Origin: Fimenecus sp900545625
GTDB taxonomy: Bacteria > Bacillota > Clostridia > Oscillospirales > Acutalibacteraceae
Direction: 5' to 3'
DNA length: 64,000 bases
Assembly: GCA_963931525.1 (NCBI GenBank)
Contig: OZ007023.1
Span: 1,302,001 to 1,366,000, forward strand
Each line of letters opens with the position of its first letter. Within the stretch, counting starts at the first letter, position 1. The notes under the pieces were generated by a model. The model did not search any database and was not told the origin of the DNA. It saw nothing but the letters and a program-made list of their open reading frames with translations. Of the stretch, positions 34,317 through 44,042 are shown one piece after another. Made by a program: the position numbers and the translations under genes.

Positions 34317-35023
34317 GGATTTTGTCGCTGGAATGCGCGAGCGTTTCGGCAAGCGCTGCGCTGACAGACGATGACAAGCTGTTGGGCGAGAGCTTTTTGG
34401 CGACCGCGCTCAAGCACAGCCGCACGCTCATGCCTATGACCGAGGCGCTGCTTTCGGTGAGCGAAACGCCGATCTCTTCCGTCGACCTGTTTGCTGTGAC
34501 CGTAGGACCCGGCTCGTTTACGGGCGTACGCATCGGTGTGGCGGCTGCAAAAGGCATGGCGGATGCAGCGGGCAAGCCCTGCTTCCCCGTTTCGGCGCTT
34601 GAAGCTGCCGCCTACCCGTTTTTGGAAACCTCTGAAACGGTCTGCGCGGTCATGGATGCGCGCTGTATGCAGGTCTACACTGCACTTTTCCAAAACGGCG
34701 AACGCCGAACGCCCGACGAAGCGCTGACGATTGAAGCGCTCGGCGAGAGGCTCGGGCAGATCACGGGGCAAATCCTGCTCGTCGGCGACGGCACAGAGCT
34801 CGTATACAATACCCTGCAAGAAAAACTCGGTGAACGCCTTTTGATGTCGCCCGCGCAGCTTCGGCTGCCGCGCGCGTCCAGCGTTGCCTTTTTGGCAGGG
34901 GCGCACATGGCGCGCGGGGAAGCCCCCGTGGAAGCGGCCAAGCTCAGCCCTATCTATCTCCGGCTGCCGCAGGCGCAGCGGGAGTTGAATCAAAAAATGA
35001 AGCAAAAGGAGCAAACGGTATGA
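34313..35023 (+). CDS. tsaB: TsaB, t6A biosynthesis scaffold
   Basis: ASKHA-fold partner of TsaD in t6A37 synthesis; 236 residues. LSLECASVSASAAL, KHSRTLMPM and VTVGPGSFTGVRIGVAAAKG are diagnostic. It is coupled to tsaE (ATGA overlap region) and to the rpiB-type gene (4-bp overlap). TsaC and TsaD are not in this window. Confidence 0.92.
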   Translation: MRILSLECASVSASAALTDDDKLLGESFLATALKHSRTLMPMTEALLSVSETPISSVDLFAVTVGPGSFTGVRIGVAAAKGMADAAGKPCFPVSALEAAAYPFLETSETVCAVMDARCMQVYTALFQNGERRTPDEALTIEALGERLGQITGQILLVGDGTELVYNTLQEKLGERLLMSPAQLRLPRASSVAFLAGAHMARGEAPVEAAKLSPIYLRLPQAQRELNQKMKQKEQTV

Positions 35024-35481
35024 TCTATCTCGGCGCCGATCACGGTGGCTATACACTTAAAGAAGAGATCAAGGCGTATCTCACGGAACAGGAGATCCCC
35101 TTTGTCGACTGCGGCACGGATTCCAAGGACTCAGTGGACTACGCGCCCATCGCGCAGAAAACCTGCCTGAAACTGCTCGCCGATCCCGACAAAAGCAGCC
35201 GCGCTGTGCTTTGCTGCGGCACGGGCATCGGCATTTCCATGGCGGCGAACAAAATCCATGGCATACGCGCTGCATGCTGCTCGGACTATTTTGCCGCAAA
35301 GTACACAAGGCTGCACAACGACGCGAACGTGCTGTGCCTCGGCGGGCGCGTGGTCGGCGCGGGGCTTGCGTGCGAGCTTGTAGATGTGTTCCTGCATACG
35401 GATTTTGAGGGGGGCCGGCACCGGCGCCGCATCGACCAGATCGCCGCGCTGGAAAACGGCGAGGATCTGAACCGGGCATAA
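35020..35481 (+). CDS. rpiB: ribose 5-phosphate isomerase B (RpiB/LacAB family)
   Basis: Interconverts ribose 5-phosphate and ribulose 5-phosphate; 153 residues. The N-terminal GADHGG motif, the catalytic Cys in LCCGTGIGISMAANK and the phosphate-binding HNDANVLCLGGR are present. Stop of tsaB overlaps ATG 35020. Specificity within RpiB/LacAB cannot be fixed from sequence; the general family is clear. Confidence 0.9.
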   Translation: MIYLGADHGGYTLKEEIKAYLTEQEIPFVDCGTDSKDSVDYAPIAQKTCLKLLADPDKSSRAVLCCGTGIGISMAANKIHGIRAACCSDYFAAKYTRLHNDANVLCLGGRVVGAGLACELVDVFLHTDFEGGRHRRRIDQIAALENGEDLNRA

Positions 35482-35510
35482 CTTATAATACCGAAGCCCT
35501 TGAAAAATCC

Positions 35511-35539
35511 TTGTAATTTTTTGTCGGACAGGCTATAAT
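35511..35539 (+). promoter_or_regulatory. promoter of upp
   Basis: TTGTAA (35511-35516), a 17-bp spacer and TATAAT (35534-35539), 35 bp before upp. Confidence 0.75.
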
Positions 35540-35574
35540 GAAATACGATATGAATAAACTCTCGGAGGCGTTTT

Positions 35575-36204
35575 ATGGGAAAGGTTACCATCACCAATCA
35601 TCCGCTGATCCAACACAAACTCACACTTCTGCGCGACAAAAATACGGGTTCTAAGGAATTCCGTTCGCTCGTGCAGGAGATCGCCATGCTCATGTGCTAT
35701 GAGGCAACGCGCGATCTGCCGCTGCAGGAGGTCGAGATCGAAACGCCGGTTTCCATGGCGAAAACCAAGGTGATCTCCGGCAAAACGCTTGCATTTGTGC
35801 CGATCCTGCGTGCGGGCATGGGCATGCTCGGCGGCGTACTGGAATTGGTGCCATCCGCAAAGGTCGGGCATATCGGTATGTATCGTGACCCTGAAACGGT
35901 CAAGCCCGTTCCGTATTACTGCAAGCTGCCGTCGGATATCTCGCAGCGCGAGGTCATTGTGCTTGATCCGATGCTTGCCACGGGCGGTTCCGCGGTGGAC
36001 GCGATCAGCCAGATCAAGACCTATCATCCGAAGTCCATTAAATTCATGGGTATCATTGCCGCACCCGAGGGGCTCGAGGCGCTTACGAGCGCGCATCCGG
36101 ACGTGGATATTTACTGTGCCGCGCTGGACGAAAAGCTTGATGAGCACTGCTACATCGTGCCGGGTCTCGGCGACGCGGGCGACCGTATTTTCGGCACAAA
36201 ATAA
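35575..36204 (+). CDS. upp: uracil phosphoribosyltransferase
   Basis: Salvages uracil with PRPP to UMP; 209 residues, typical length. HPLIQHKLTLLRDKNTGSKE at the N-terminus, PILRAGMGM, the PRPP loop VLDPMLATGGSA and the C-terminal PGLGDAGDRIFGT are all intact. CGGAGG precedes ATG 35575. Own promoter and terminator. Confidence 0.96.
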   Translation: MGKVTITNHPLIQHKLTLLRDKNTGSKEFRSLVQEIAMLMCYEATRDLPLQEVEIETPVSMAKTKVISGKTLAFVPILRAGMGMLGGVLELVPSAKVGHIGMYRDPETVKPVPYYCKLPSDISQREVIVLDPMLATGGSAVDAISQIKTYHPKSIKFMGIIAAPEGLEALTSAHPDVDIYCAALDEKLDEHCYIVPGLGDAGDRIFGTK

Positions 36205-36210
36205 ATACAT

Positions 36211-36248
36211 AAGCGGGCAGGGGCAAAGCGCCTTTCTGCCCGCTTTTT
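36211..36248 (+). terminator. terminator of upp
   Basis: Stem AAGCGGGCAG / CTGCCCGCTT with a 15-nt loop and TTTTT. Confidence 0.85.
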
Positions 36249-36263
36249 GCATGGAGGAGAAAC

Positions 36264-37757
36264 ATGAGATTCCGAAAACTTCTTGTGGGACTTTGTGTGC
36301 TCGGAGGGGTGATCTTTATGCTGACGGCGTGTGACAAAGACGGGCAGAACGTGATCTCTGTCGATACCGGCAAAACCTATCAGACCGTGCAGGGCTTCGG
36401 GGCGAGCGCCGCGTGGTGGGCGCAGGATATCGGCGGCTGGACAGAATCCGGTGAGAGCGGCGAAGCGGTGCGTGACGAGATTTTGACGCTTCTCTACGGT
36501 GATACGGGTATTGATCTCGACATTTACCGCTACAACCTCGGCGCCGGCTCCAAGGCAGAGGACAGCTCCTACTATTCCGACCCTTGGCGCAAAACGCAGA
36601 GCTTTATTGCCGCCGACGGCACCGTGGATTATTCGCTGGACGCAAACGCCGTCTGGTGTATGCGAAAAGCGACCGAGCTCGGCGTGCCGAGCGTGGTGTT
36701 CTTCTCCAACAGTGCGCCCGATACCATGACCATAAACGGCAAGACCCATTCCGATCCCGACACTTCGCGTCTTGATTATACCGACGAAAACGGCGAGAAT
36801 CACTATTTCTCCCTGCCGAACCTGGATGCGTCGCAGTACCAAAACTTTGCGGACTATGTGCTTGACGCTGCCGCGCATTTTCGTGCCGAGGGTATCCCCG
36901 TGACTGCCGTTTCACCGATCAATGAGCCGCAGTGGACGTGGCAGGGCGGGCAGGAGGGCTGCCATTATGAGCCTGAAGAGGTCGTCGCGATCTATAAGGT
37001 GTTCCTTGCCGAAATGCAGGCGCGCGGCATGACGGATACCGTCTCGCTTTCAATGTTTGAATCCGGGCAGCCGTTCGGCGATACGCTTAAACGGTATCTC
37101 GAAGCCATTGCCGACGACGATACGCTTTCCGCCGTGTTCCAAACGGTGGACACCCATTCCTATTGGGGAACGGCGGAGGATAAGGAAAAGACCGCGCGGT
37201 ATCTGCGCTGGCACTACCCGGACCTCGCCGTGGCGTGCACGGAATGGACGGAAATGGTGAACGGCAAGGATGTGACCATGGATTCTGCGCTGGTGCTCGC
37301 GCAAACCATGATCGAGGATCTGACGATCCTTAACGCTGAAAGCTGGAGCTATTGGATCGCCGTTTCGGCTTACGATTACCGCGACGGCCTTATCTATGTG
37401 GACCGCGACGCGCATACCTATGAAACGACCAAGCGCCTTTGGGCATTGGGGAACTTCTCGCGCTTTGTCGAGCCGGGTGATTTGCGCATCCGCACAAAGC
37501 TTGACGAAGAAAGCCCGCTTTCCTCAGTCGCCTTCTCCGACGGCGAAAAGATCACAGTCATTGTTGTCAATTCCGCCGATACCGCGCAAAGCTGTACGCT
37601 GCGCTTTGACCGCGACGCAAACGTTTCCGAAGTGCAGGCATACCTGACGGACGCGCAGCACGATCTTGAAGAAGTCATGTCGCCTCTCATACAGCAGGAC
37701 GGCGCATACACGGGCAAAGTCCCCGCGCAGTCCGTGACGACCTTTGTGTTCGCATGA
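36264..37757 (+). CDS. GH30 lipoprotein glycosidase
   Basis: Exported lipid-anchored hydrolase, 497 residues. The lipobox is MLTAC (Cys at ~23). The GH30 fold shows YQTVQGFGASAAWW at the start, the acid/base Glu in PINEPQWTW and the nucleophile Glu in VACTEWTEM, with a C-terminal beta-sandwich. GH30 acts on beta-1,6-galactan, xylan or glucosylceramide-like bonds; subfamily is not assigned. It is followed with a 4-bp overlap (ATGA) by a DNA glycosylase gene, an odd pairing. Confidence 0.87.
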   Translation: MRFRKLLVGLCVLGGVIFMLTACDKDGQNVISVDTGKTYQTVQGFGASAAWWAQDIGGWTESGESGEAVRDEILTLLYGDTGIDLDIYRYNLGAGSKAEDSSYYSDPWRKTQSFIAADGTVDYSLDANAVWCMRKATELGVPSVVFFSNSAPDTMTINGKTHSDPDTSRLDYTDENGENHYFSLPNLDASQYQNFADYVLDAAAHFRAEGIPVTAVSPINEPQWTWQGGQEGCHYEPEEVVAIYKVFLAEMQARGMTDTVSLSMFESGQPFGDTLKRYLEAIADDDTLSAVFQTVDTHSYWGTAEDKEKTARYLRWHYPDLAVACTEWTEMVNGKDVTMDSALVLAQTMIEDLTILNAESWSYWIAVSAYDYRDGLIYVDRDAHTYETTKRLWALGNFSRFVEPGDLRIRTKLDEESPLSSVAFSDGEKITVIVVNSADTAQSCTLRFDRDANVSEVQAYLTDAQHDLEEVMSPLIQQDGAYTGKVPAQSVTTFVFA

Positions 37758-38266
37758 CGCGCAATATGTCGGCACCCGAACGCCTTTCCCACCCGTTTCC
37801 TGCCCTGTATGATCAAAACAGCCGCGTGCTGATCTTAGGCAGCTTTCCATCCGTCAAATCCCGCGCGCAGAATTTCTTTTACGGGCATCCGCAAAACCGC
37901 TTTTGGCGCGTGATTTCGGCACTCGTCGGCGAGCCCACGCCCGAAACCATCTCCGAAAAACAGAGGCTCATCCTCACACATCATTTTGCGCTGTGGGATG
38001 TCATCGCTTCGTGCGAGATCACGGGCTCTTCGGATGCAAGCATCCAACACGCCGTGCCCAACGACTTAACGCCGATTTTGGCGCATTCGCAGATCGCGCG
38101 CGTGTTTACAAACGGCAAAACGGCAGGGAAGCTGTATGACCGCTATCTGCTGCCGAAAACAGGATTGCCTGCACAGTGCCTGCCGTCGACAAGTCCCGCG
38201 AACGCGGCGTGGACGTTCGAACGCCTTTTGGAAGCGTGGCAGGCCGTTCTGCCGCAGGAAAAATAA
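37754..38266 (+). CDS. hypoxanthine-DNA glycosylase (UDG superfamily, HDG type)
   Basis: Base-excision repair enzyme removing deaminated adenine; 170 residues. LILGSFPSVKSRAQNFFYGH followed by PQNRFW is the active-site signature of this UDG branch, and LPSTSPANA is the C-terminal motif. The ATG overlaps the GH30 stop. Neither a helix-hairpin-helix nor Fe-S cysteines are present, in keeping with the family. Confidence 0.88.
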   Translation: MTRNMSAPERLSHPFPALYDQNSRVLILGSFPSVKSRAQNFFYGHPQNRFWRVISALVGEPTPETISEKQRLILTHHFALWDVIASCEITGSSDASIQHAVPNDLTPILAHSQIARVFTNGKTAGKLYDRYLLPKTGLPAQCLPSTSPANAAWTFERLLEAWQAVLPQEK

Positions 38267-38341
38267 TTGCTGAAGCGCCGCCCGTTCCAAACGGGCGGCA
38301 TAAATTTTTGTATCTTTGTGTCAATTTTTTCACATATGGAA

Positions 38342-38370
38342 TTGCCAAACGAGTCAAAATATGCTACCAT
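38342..38370 (+). promoter_or_regulatory. promoter of the GH2 gene
   Basis: TTGCCA (38342-38347), a 17-bp spacer and TACCAT (38365-38370), 44 bp before ATG 38414. Confidence 0.5.
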
Positions 38371-38413
38371 GTGCACTGTATGGACTATTTCGCAGAACAA
38401 GGGGGACCCGAAT

Positions 38414-41400
38414 ATGCAATATTCGCTCAACCGAGACAATTACCGTAGTTTTGATGTGATGGAAGCGGGCAAACGCGCCGCGCGCGCGTATTTTATCCCG
38501 TACCGGGACAAAACGGCGCTTCACGAAACAAACTGCCTGACCGAACGCTATCAAAGCGACATGGTGCGGGTGCTTTCCGGCGAGTGGGACTTTAAGTATT
38601 ACGAAAAGACCGCGCTCGTACCGAAAGAGTTTGATACCGAGCGCGTGCAGTTCGACCGCGTGCAGGTGCCTTCCACATGGCAGCGCACAGGGTATCGTCC
38701 GCCCGTTTATCTCAATTCGCGGTATGAATTCCACCTAATGCCGCCTGAACTGCCTGAGGAAATGGCAGTCGGCGTGTACCGTACCACCTTCACGGTTACA
38801 GACCTTTCCAAGACCTACATATTGAGCTTCTTAGGCGTTGCGCCGTGCTTGGATGTATACGTAAACGGCAAGACGGTCGGCTATTCCGAGGGCGCGCACA
38901 ACACTGCTGAATTTGACCTGAACGCCTTTGTGCAGGAGGGTGAAAATGAGCTGCTGTGCGTGGTGCACCGCTGGTGCACAGGCACGTATCTCGAATGCCA
39001 GGATATGTTCCGCGAAACGGGTATTTTCCGTGACGTGCTGCTTTACGAGCTGGACGGGACTTATCTTAACGACTTTGAAGTCAAAACGGCGCGTGAAAAC
39101 AATGGGACATACGCGCTGCACATACACGCCGAGGTGCTCGGTGCTGAAGACGGCTGCACGCTTGAAGCAGCGCTTTTGGATGGCGGTACCGTGCTTGCAG
39201 CCGAAGAAAAACCCGCAGCCTCCGATACAAAGTTTGCCTTTGAAAATCTTGCGGTCAAAGAATGGAGCGCTGAGCTGCCGAAGACTTACGAATTGCTGCT
39301 GACGCTTAAAAAGGGCGGGGAGACCCTGTCCGTTGTACGCAATGTGACGGGCTTCAAGACGGTTTCCATCGACGGCGCCGTATTCAAATTCAACGGCGTG
39401 CATATCAAAATGAAGGGCGTCAACCACCACGACAGCCACCCCGTGACGGGCTATGTGATGACGGCGGCGGACATTGAAAAAGACCTGCGGCTCATGAAGC
39501 AGTATAACGTCAACACCATCCGCACCTCGCACTACCCGCCCGACCCGATGCTTTTGACACTCGCGGACGTTATGGGCTTTTATGTTGTGGACGAAGCGGA
39601 CATCGAAACGCACGGCACGGGTTCCGTAGGCCCGCATAAGCTGTATAAGCCCAATCTCATCAGCCATGATGCAAAGTGGGAGCCGCGCTATCTCGACCGC
39701 GTGCGCCGTATGTATATGCGTGACCGCAACCATCCGTGCGTGACCATGTGGTCTTTGGGCAACGAATCCGGCGGCTACGCGAATCAGGACGCATGCTATG
39801 CCTATCTGAAAAAAGAATGCCCCGAGATCCCCGTGCATTATGAGGGCGTCATCCGCACCAAGCGCAAGGGTTACGACGTGATCTCGGAAATGTATACCGA
39901 CATCCAAAACGCCCAAAAGACCCGCGACGATACGCGCGGCAAAGAATATGTCGGCAAGCCGTTCTTTCTGTGTGAATATGCCCACGCTATGGGTGTCGGC
40001 CCGGGCAGTCTGGAGGATTATTGGCAGACATTTTATTCAAGCGATAAGCTGATGGGCGGCTGCATTTGGGAATGGTGCGACCATGCGGTGCATCACGACA
40101 AGGACGATAAGAAATATAAATACGAATACACCTACGGCGGCGACCATGGCGAGAAACTGCACGACGGCAATTTCTGCGTGGACGGGTTGTTCTATCCCGA
40201 CCGCACGCCGCACACGGGCGCACTGGAGATGAAAGAGGTCTACCGCCCCTTGCGCGCAAAGCAGGTGGATGCGGCGACCTATACGTTCTGCAACACCAAC
40301 CGCTTCCGCGCTTCGGACTATATCACCGTGCAGTGGGCGCTTGTGGAAAACGGCGTGACCAAGACAACGGGCGAACTGCAAACGAACGTCCCGCCCTGCG
40401 GCGAGCAGACGCTGGAATTCCCGCTCGGCGAGATTTCTAAGGATGCGGACGTCCTTTTGAACATGACCTATGTTGATACGCAAAGCGGCGAGGCGATCGC
40501 GCACGAGCAGTTCGTGCTGCGGGACGTCCCGAATGAACTGCACATCGACCAAGGCAAAACGATCTCGCTTGCAAAGAGCGGCGAACAGTATACGATCACG
40601 TCCGACCTTTGCCGTGTGGTGTTCAGCTGCGAAACCGGCGCGCTGGAAAGCTATCAGGTCGGCGGCAAGGAGCGTCTGAACACCTTGCCCGCCGCCGGAA
40701 AAACGGGCTTTGTGCCGAATATCTACCGTGCCCCGCTCGACAACGATTCCTACGCCTGGACGCCGAAGTGGAACCGCAAAAAGCTGCCGCTTATAAAACC
40801 GGTCTTTGTCGGCATGGATGCGAAAGAGCAGAGTGACTGCGTGCGCGTCAAAGCCAAATACAAAATGACCGCCGGCAAGCCGGCTTGGTATTTCTGTGAA
40901 CTGGAATACAGCGTGTTCCCGGACGGCACCATGGTCGTCGAAGCGGAATTGGAGCGCACGATGTTCGGCGGCAAGGATCTGCCGCGCTTCGGCGTGACAG
41001 TCGAACTGCCCGCAGCATTCTCCAACGTTGCATACTACGGCCGCGGCGAGCACGAAAACCTGTGCGATTTCAATGCCCAGTCCCCGGTGGGGCTTTATAA
41101 GAGCACAGTCGCCGAAATGCACGAAAATTACATCAAGCCGCAGGACAACGGCAACCACGGCGGCACAAAGCGCTTAACTTTGACCGACGCGAACGGCGAC
41201 GGCATCGCCGTGATCGGACTTCCGAAATTCAGCTTCAGCGTGCATGACTATACGCAGGCCCTTTTGTGTGAAGCGAAGCACCGCGAAGACCTGCGCGCGC
41301 AGAACACGACCTTCCTTTCGATCGACGGCTTTATGCGCGGCGCGGGCTCCAATGCCTGCGGTCCCGACGCGCTCGAGCAGTACCGCTTTACGTTCCGTGA

Positions 41401-41455
41401 TGAGATCGAATTCAAATTCGCCGTGCAGCCTGTGAACGGGAAAAAAGCGAAATGA
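38414..41455 (+). CDS. GH2 beta-galactosidase (LacZ-like)
   Basis: Cytoplasmic beta-galactosidase of 1013 residues, full LacZ length. Five-domain order: jelly-roll sugar-binding (VPSTWQRTGYRPPVYLN), immunoglobulin-like, TIM barrel with acid/base Glu in WSLGNESGG and nucleophile Glu in FLCEYAHAMG, second Ig-like, and the large C-terminal beta-sandwich. Start 38414 is chosen for AAGGGGG and because upstream in-frame codons lie in the promoter. A GNAT gene overlaps its stop by 4 bp. Confidence 0.93.
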   Translation: MQYSLNRDNYRSFDVMEAGKRAARAYFIPYRDKTALHETNCLTERYQSDMVRVLSGEWDFKYYEKTALVPKEFDTERVQFDRVQVPSTWQRTGYRPPVYLNSRYEFHLMPPELPEEMAVGVYRTTFTVTDLSKTYILSFLGVAPCLDVYVNGKTVGYSEGAHNTAEFDLNAFVQEGENELLCVVHRWCTGTYLECQDMFRETGIFRDVLLYELDGTYLNDFEVKTARENNGTYALHIHAEVLGAEDGCTLEAALLDGGTVLAAEEKPAASDTKFAFENLAVKEWSAELPKTYELLLTLKKGGETLSVVRNVTGFKTVSIDGAVFKFNGVHIKMKGVNHHDSHPVTGYVMTAADIEKDLRLMKQYNVNTIRTSHYPPDPMLLTLADVMGFYVVDEADIETHGTGSVGPHKLYKPNLISHDAKWEPRYLDRVRRMYMRDRNHPCVTMWSLGNESGGYANQDACYAYLKKECPEIPVHYEGVIRTKRKGYDVISEMYTDIQNAQKTRDDTRGKEYVGKPFFLCEYAHAMGVGPGSLEDYWQTFYSSDKLMGGCIWEWCDHAVHHDKDDKKYKYEYTYGGDHGEKLHDGNFCVDGLFYPDRTPHTGALEMKEVYRPLRAKQVDAATYTFCNTNRFRASDYITVQWALVENGVTKTTGELQTNVPPCGEQTLEFPLGEISKDADVLLNMTYVDTQSGEAIAHEQFVLRDVPNELHIDQGKTISLAKSGEQYTITSDLCRVVFSCETGALESYQVGGKERLNTLPAAGKTGFVPNIYRAPLDNDSYAWTPKWNRKKLPLIKPVFVGMDAKEQSDCVRVKAKYKMTAGKPAWYFCELEYSVFPDGTMVVEAELERTMFGGKDLPRFGVTVELPAAFSNVAYYGRGEHENLCDFNAQSPVGLYKSTVAEMHENYIKPQDNGNHGGTKRLTLTDANGDGIAVIGLPKFSFSVHDYTQALLCEAKHREDLRAQNTTFLSIDGFMRGAGSNACGPDALEQYRFTFRDEIEFKFAVQPVNGKKAK

Positions 41456-41877
41456 AAACGGTTTGGTATGAAAGCGGCGAGGATTACACGCCCTGCGCCG
41501 CCGTTCGCAAAACCGTGTTCGTAGAAGAGCAGGGCTATACGCTCGATGAGGAATTTGACGAATACGACAAATCCTGCCCGCACCTCGTGATCCTCGACGG
41601 GGATGTGCCTGTTGCCGCCGGACGGCTGGTGCTGCTTGCAGACGGTACCGCAAAGCTCGGCCGCATCGCCGTCTTAAAGGCGTACCGCGGGCGGCATCTC
41701 GGCGCGGCGGTGGTAGAAGCGTTGCTTGCCCGCGCGAAGGAAGCGGGCGCTAAGCGCGCGTATGTCAGCGCGCAGTCCTACGCCGTTCCCTTCTATAACA
41801 AGTTCGGCTTTCGGGAATACGGCGAGGAGTATCTTGACGGCCGCATCCCGCACCGCGACATGGATATGCAGATGTAA
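41452..41877 (+). CDS. GNAT-family N-acetyltransferase
   Basis: Acyl-CoA-dependent acetyltransferase, 141 residues. ElaA-like N-terminus (VRKTVFVEEQGY), substrate loop, acetyl-CoA-binding segment AVLKAYRGRHLGAAVVEAL and the closing FYNKFGFREYGEEY. Its substrate is unknown. Coupled to the GH2 gene (ATGA), which may reflect acetylation of excess galactoside, as with lacA; this is inference. Confidence 0.85.
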   Translation: MKTVWYESGEDYTPCAAVRKTVFVEEQGYTLDEEFDEYDKSCPHLVILDGDVPVAAGRLVLLADGTAKLGRIAVLKAYRGRHLGAAVVEALLARAKEAGAKRAYVSAQSYAVPFYNKFGFREYGEEYLDGRIPHRDMDMQM

Positions 41878-41902
41878 ACTTTGTAAAGACGCAAGCAAGC
41901 GT

Positions 41903-41933
41903 AAGCCCCGAGGGAGTTCCCTCGGGGCTTTGT
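41903..41933 (+). terminator. stem-loop between GNAT and GH36 genes
   Basis: Perfect 12-bp stem AAGCCCCGAGGG / CCCTCGGGGCTT with a tetraloop, serving convergent genes; the T-run is weak. Confidence 0.7.
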
Positions 41934-41957
41934 CCGTCCCAAGTTGGGTGTCTGCCG

Positions 41958-44042
41958 TCAAACCGCGAACAGCCGCAGCACCGTGTTATAATCCGCGCCG
42001 CGAATATGGGCGGCAAGCCCGGCTTCCATAAGATATGCACCGCTTTTTTCAATCATTTTCCCATCAAATTCCAGCCGATACTGCCGCTTGGGATCAAGCC
42101 CTGCAAGGCGCAGGATCACACGCTTTTTATAAAAGCGCGTACCGCGGGCGGCAAGAAATACGACGCTTTCCGTTTTGTTTTCGTTGACATACTGCGTGCA
42201 AAGGAATTCATCCTCGTCTGCATCGGCAAGCCGGTACAGATCGCCGAACTGCACAAGCGGGCGGATTTCTTTATACAGTGCAACGTTTTCGCGGCAAATT
42301 TCCATATCTGCTTCACTGTATTTTGTCAGATCCCCGCCGAGGCTCAAAGCGCCCTGCATGGCGATATTGAAGCGAAATTCGAGGGAAGTCGGCTTGTTCG
42401 GGCCGCCGACGTCCGTGACCCACGCGCGCATGGTCTTGACGGGGCGCAGCAGCGTATAGGTTTTTTGCAGCGTCATGCGGTCGATCGCATCCGTATTGTC
42501 GCTGGGCCAGACTTCATCGAAATGCGAAAGCGCACCGAGGTCTGACCGCCCGCCGCCGGAAGCGCAGCTTTCAAACTGTACCTGCGGGTGGCGCGCGCGC
42601 AGACGGTCTATCAGATCATATACTGCCATCGTGTGCAGGTACCATAGCATCTGCGGGTTTTCAAGGTTATCTGCGCCCGTTTCGGAAAACGGCCGGTTCA
42701 TATCCCATTTGATATAACGGATGTTGTTTTCTTTAAGCAGGCGATCCAGCAGTTCAAACAGATACGCCTGTACGTCCGCGCGTGTCAGATTGAGCACCCG
42801 CTGGTTGCGCAGCTCGTGCGGGGTACGCGTGTCGTAGTGGTATGTCCAGTCGGGATGTGCACGGTACAGGTCGCTGTCGGCGTTGACCATTTCGGGCTCG
42901 ACCCAGATGCCGAAATCCATGCCGAGGCTGTTGACATACGAAATCAGCTCCTGCAAGCCGTTCGGAAATTTTTCCGCGTTTACAAACCAGTCGCCGAGCC
43001 CCGCACGGTCGTTGTTGCGCGCGCCGAACCAGCCGTCGTCCATGACGAACAGCTCCACGCCCGCCGCGGCCGCCTTTTTTGCAAGCTGCATCTGATTTTC
43101 GCAGCTTACGTCAAAGCCCGTCGCTTCCCAGGAATTATAAAGCACGGGCAGGGCTTTTGCCGCAAACGCCTTCGGCAGGACATTTTGCACGGCGAATTTG
43201 TGCATTTGGCGCGACATGTCTCCGAAACCTTTAGCAAGACCGCAAAACACCTTCGGCGTTTCAAAGCATTCGCCGCCATGGAGCGTATAGGAAAAATCGA
43301 AATCATTGAGCCCCACATGGATGCGCGTAAAGCTGTATAGGTCGCGAGCAGCGCTCACCTTGAAATTGCCGCTGTAAGCGAGCGCGGCAAAATAGACGTC
43401 GCCCGAAAACTCATCGGCATTTTGGTATGCAATGAAATACGGAGATTGGTTGTGCCCGGAAATGCCGCGGCGGCTTTCAAACACCAGCGCGCCGCCCGTG
43501 AGCGTCTGCACGCATTCCACCCCTTCGCCGCCCCAGGCGCCGTTGGTGTTGCGGAACGTATAGGGCTTTTGTGACGGCAGGGAAAACTCGGCACTGCATA
43601 CCTTTTCGAGCAGGATGGGCTGCTCGCCCGTATTTTCAAGCTTCACCCAACGGGTGAACACATCAAAGCCCGGGGCCAGTTCGTAGCAAAGCCGCACAGT
43701 AAGCGGATAGTGCCGGTCCGAGAACCGCACCTCCAGCGTGTCGCCGTCCTGTGCAAAGCCATCGTATTGCAGATCAAGCTCCCGGCAGCCGTCCGAAAAG
43801 CGGACTTTCAGTGCACATTCACGATACATCGTCGAGCCGAATACGGTGTATTCCTGGCGGTATTCGTCGAGCATGGTGTGGTTGGAATTTTCATCTCCGA
43901 AAGATTCTGCAAAGAAGTCCGCCGGGTCGCATTTCGCGCCCCAGTGCAGATGACGGTTCAGTCCGCCGTCGTCTATCCCGAACACATACTGCGTGTGCGC
44001 GGTCTCCAGCACAAAAATATTGTCTTGCACAAAAATGGGCAT
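41958..44042 (-). CDS. GH36 alpha-galactosidase
   Basis: Cytoplasmic alpha-galactosidase of 694 residues acting on raffinose-type sugars and galactomannan ends. An N-terminal beta-supersandwich (to ~320) precedes the TIM barrel. The nucleophile Asp lies in IRYIKWDMNRPFSE and the acid/base region in ESCASGGGRSDLG to FDEVWPSDNTDA. AAAGGAGC precedes the ATG at 44042. A weak promoter (CTGGCA, 18 bp, TATGAT on the minus strand) lies at about 44085-44114. It is convergent with GH2 and stands alone. Confidence 0.93.
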   Translation of the reverse strand: MPIFVQDNIFVLETAHTQYVFGIDDGGLNRHLHWGAKCDPADFFAESFGDENSNHTMLDEYRQEYTVFGSTMYRECALKVRFSDGCRELDLQYDGFAQDGDTLEVRFSDRHYPLTVRLCYELAPGFDVFTRWVKLENTGEQPILLEKVCSAEFSLPSQKPYTFRNTNGAWGGEGVECVQTLTGGALVFESRRGISGHNQSPYFIAYQNADEFSGDVYFAALAYSGNFKVSAARDLYSFTRIHVGLNDFDFSYTLHGGECFETPKVFCGLAKGFGDMSRQMHKFAVQNVLPKAFAAKALPVLYNSWEATGFDVSCENQMQLAKKAAAAGVELFVMDDGWFGARNNDRAGLGDWFVNAEKFPNGLQELISYVNSLGMDFGIWVEPEMVNADSDLYRAHPDWTYHYDTRTPHELRNQRVLNLTRADVQAYLFELLDRLLKENNIRYIKWDMNRPFSETGADNLENPQMLWYLHTMAVYDLIDRLRARHPQVQFESCASGGGRSDLGALSHFDEVWPSDNTDAIDRMTLQKTYTLLRPVKTMRAWVTDVGGPNKPTSLEFRFNIAMQGALSLGGDLTKYSEADMEICRENVALYKEIRPLVQFGDLYRLADADEDEFLCTQYVNENKTESVVFLAARGTRFYKKRVILRLAGLDPKRQYRLEFDGKMIEKSGAYLMEAGLAAHIRGADYNTVLRLFAV

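Noticed and set aside
34088..35056. 322-residue antisense frame over tsaE/tsaB
   Set aside because: Opposite-strand shadow of two well-recognised overlapping genes.
38831..39985. 384-residue open frame antisense to the GH2 gene
   Set aside because: A shadow of a GC-rich coding strand; the plus-strand frame has full catalytic motifs and the antisense product matches nothing.
40037..41158. 373-residue antisense frame inside the GH2 gene
   Set aside because: Same reason: opposite-strand frame opened by codon bias, no ribosome site.
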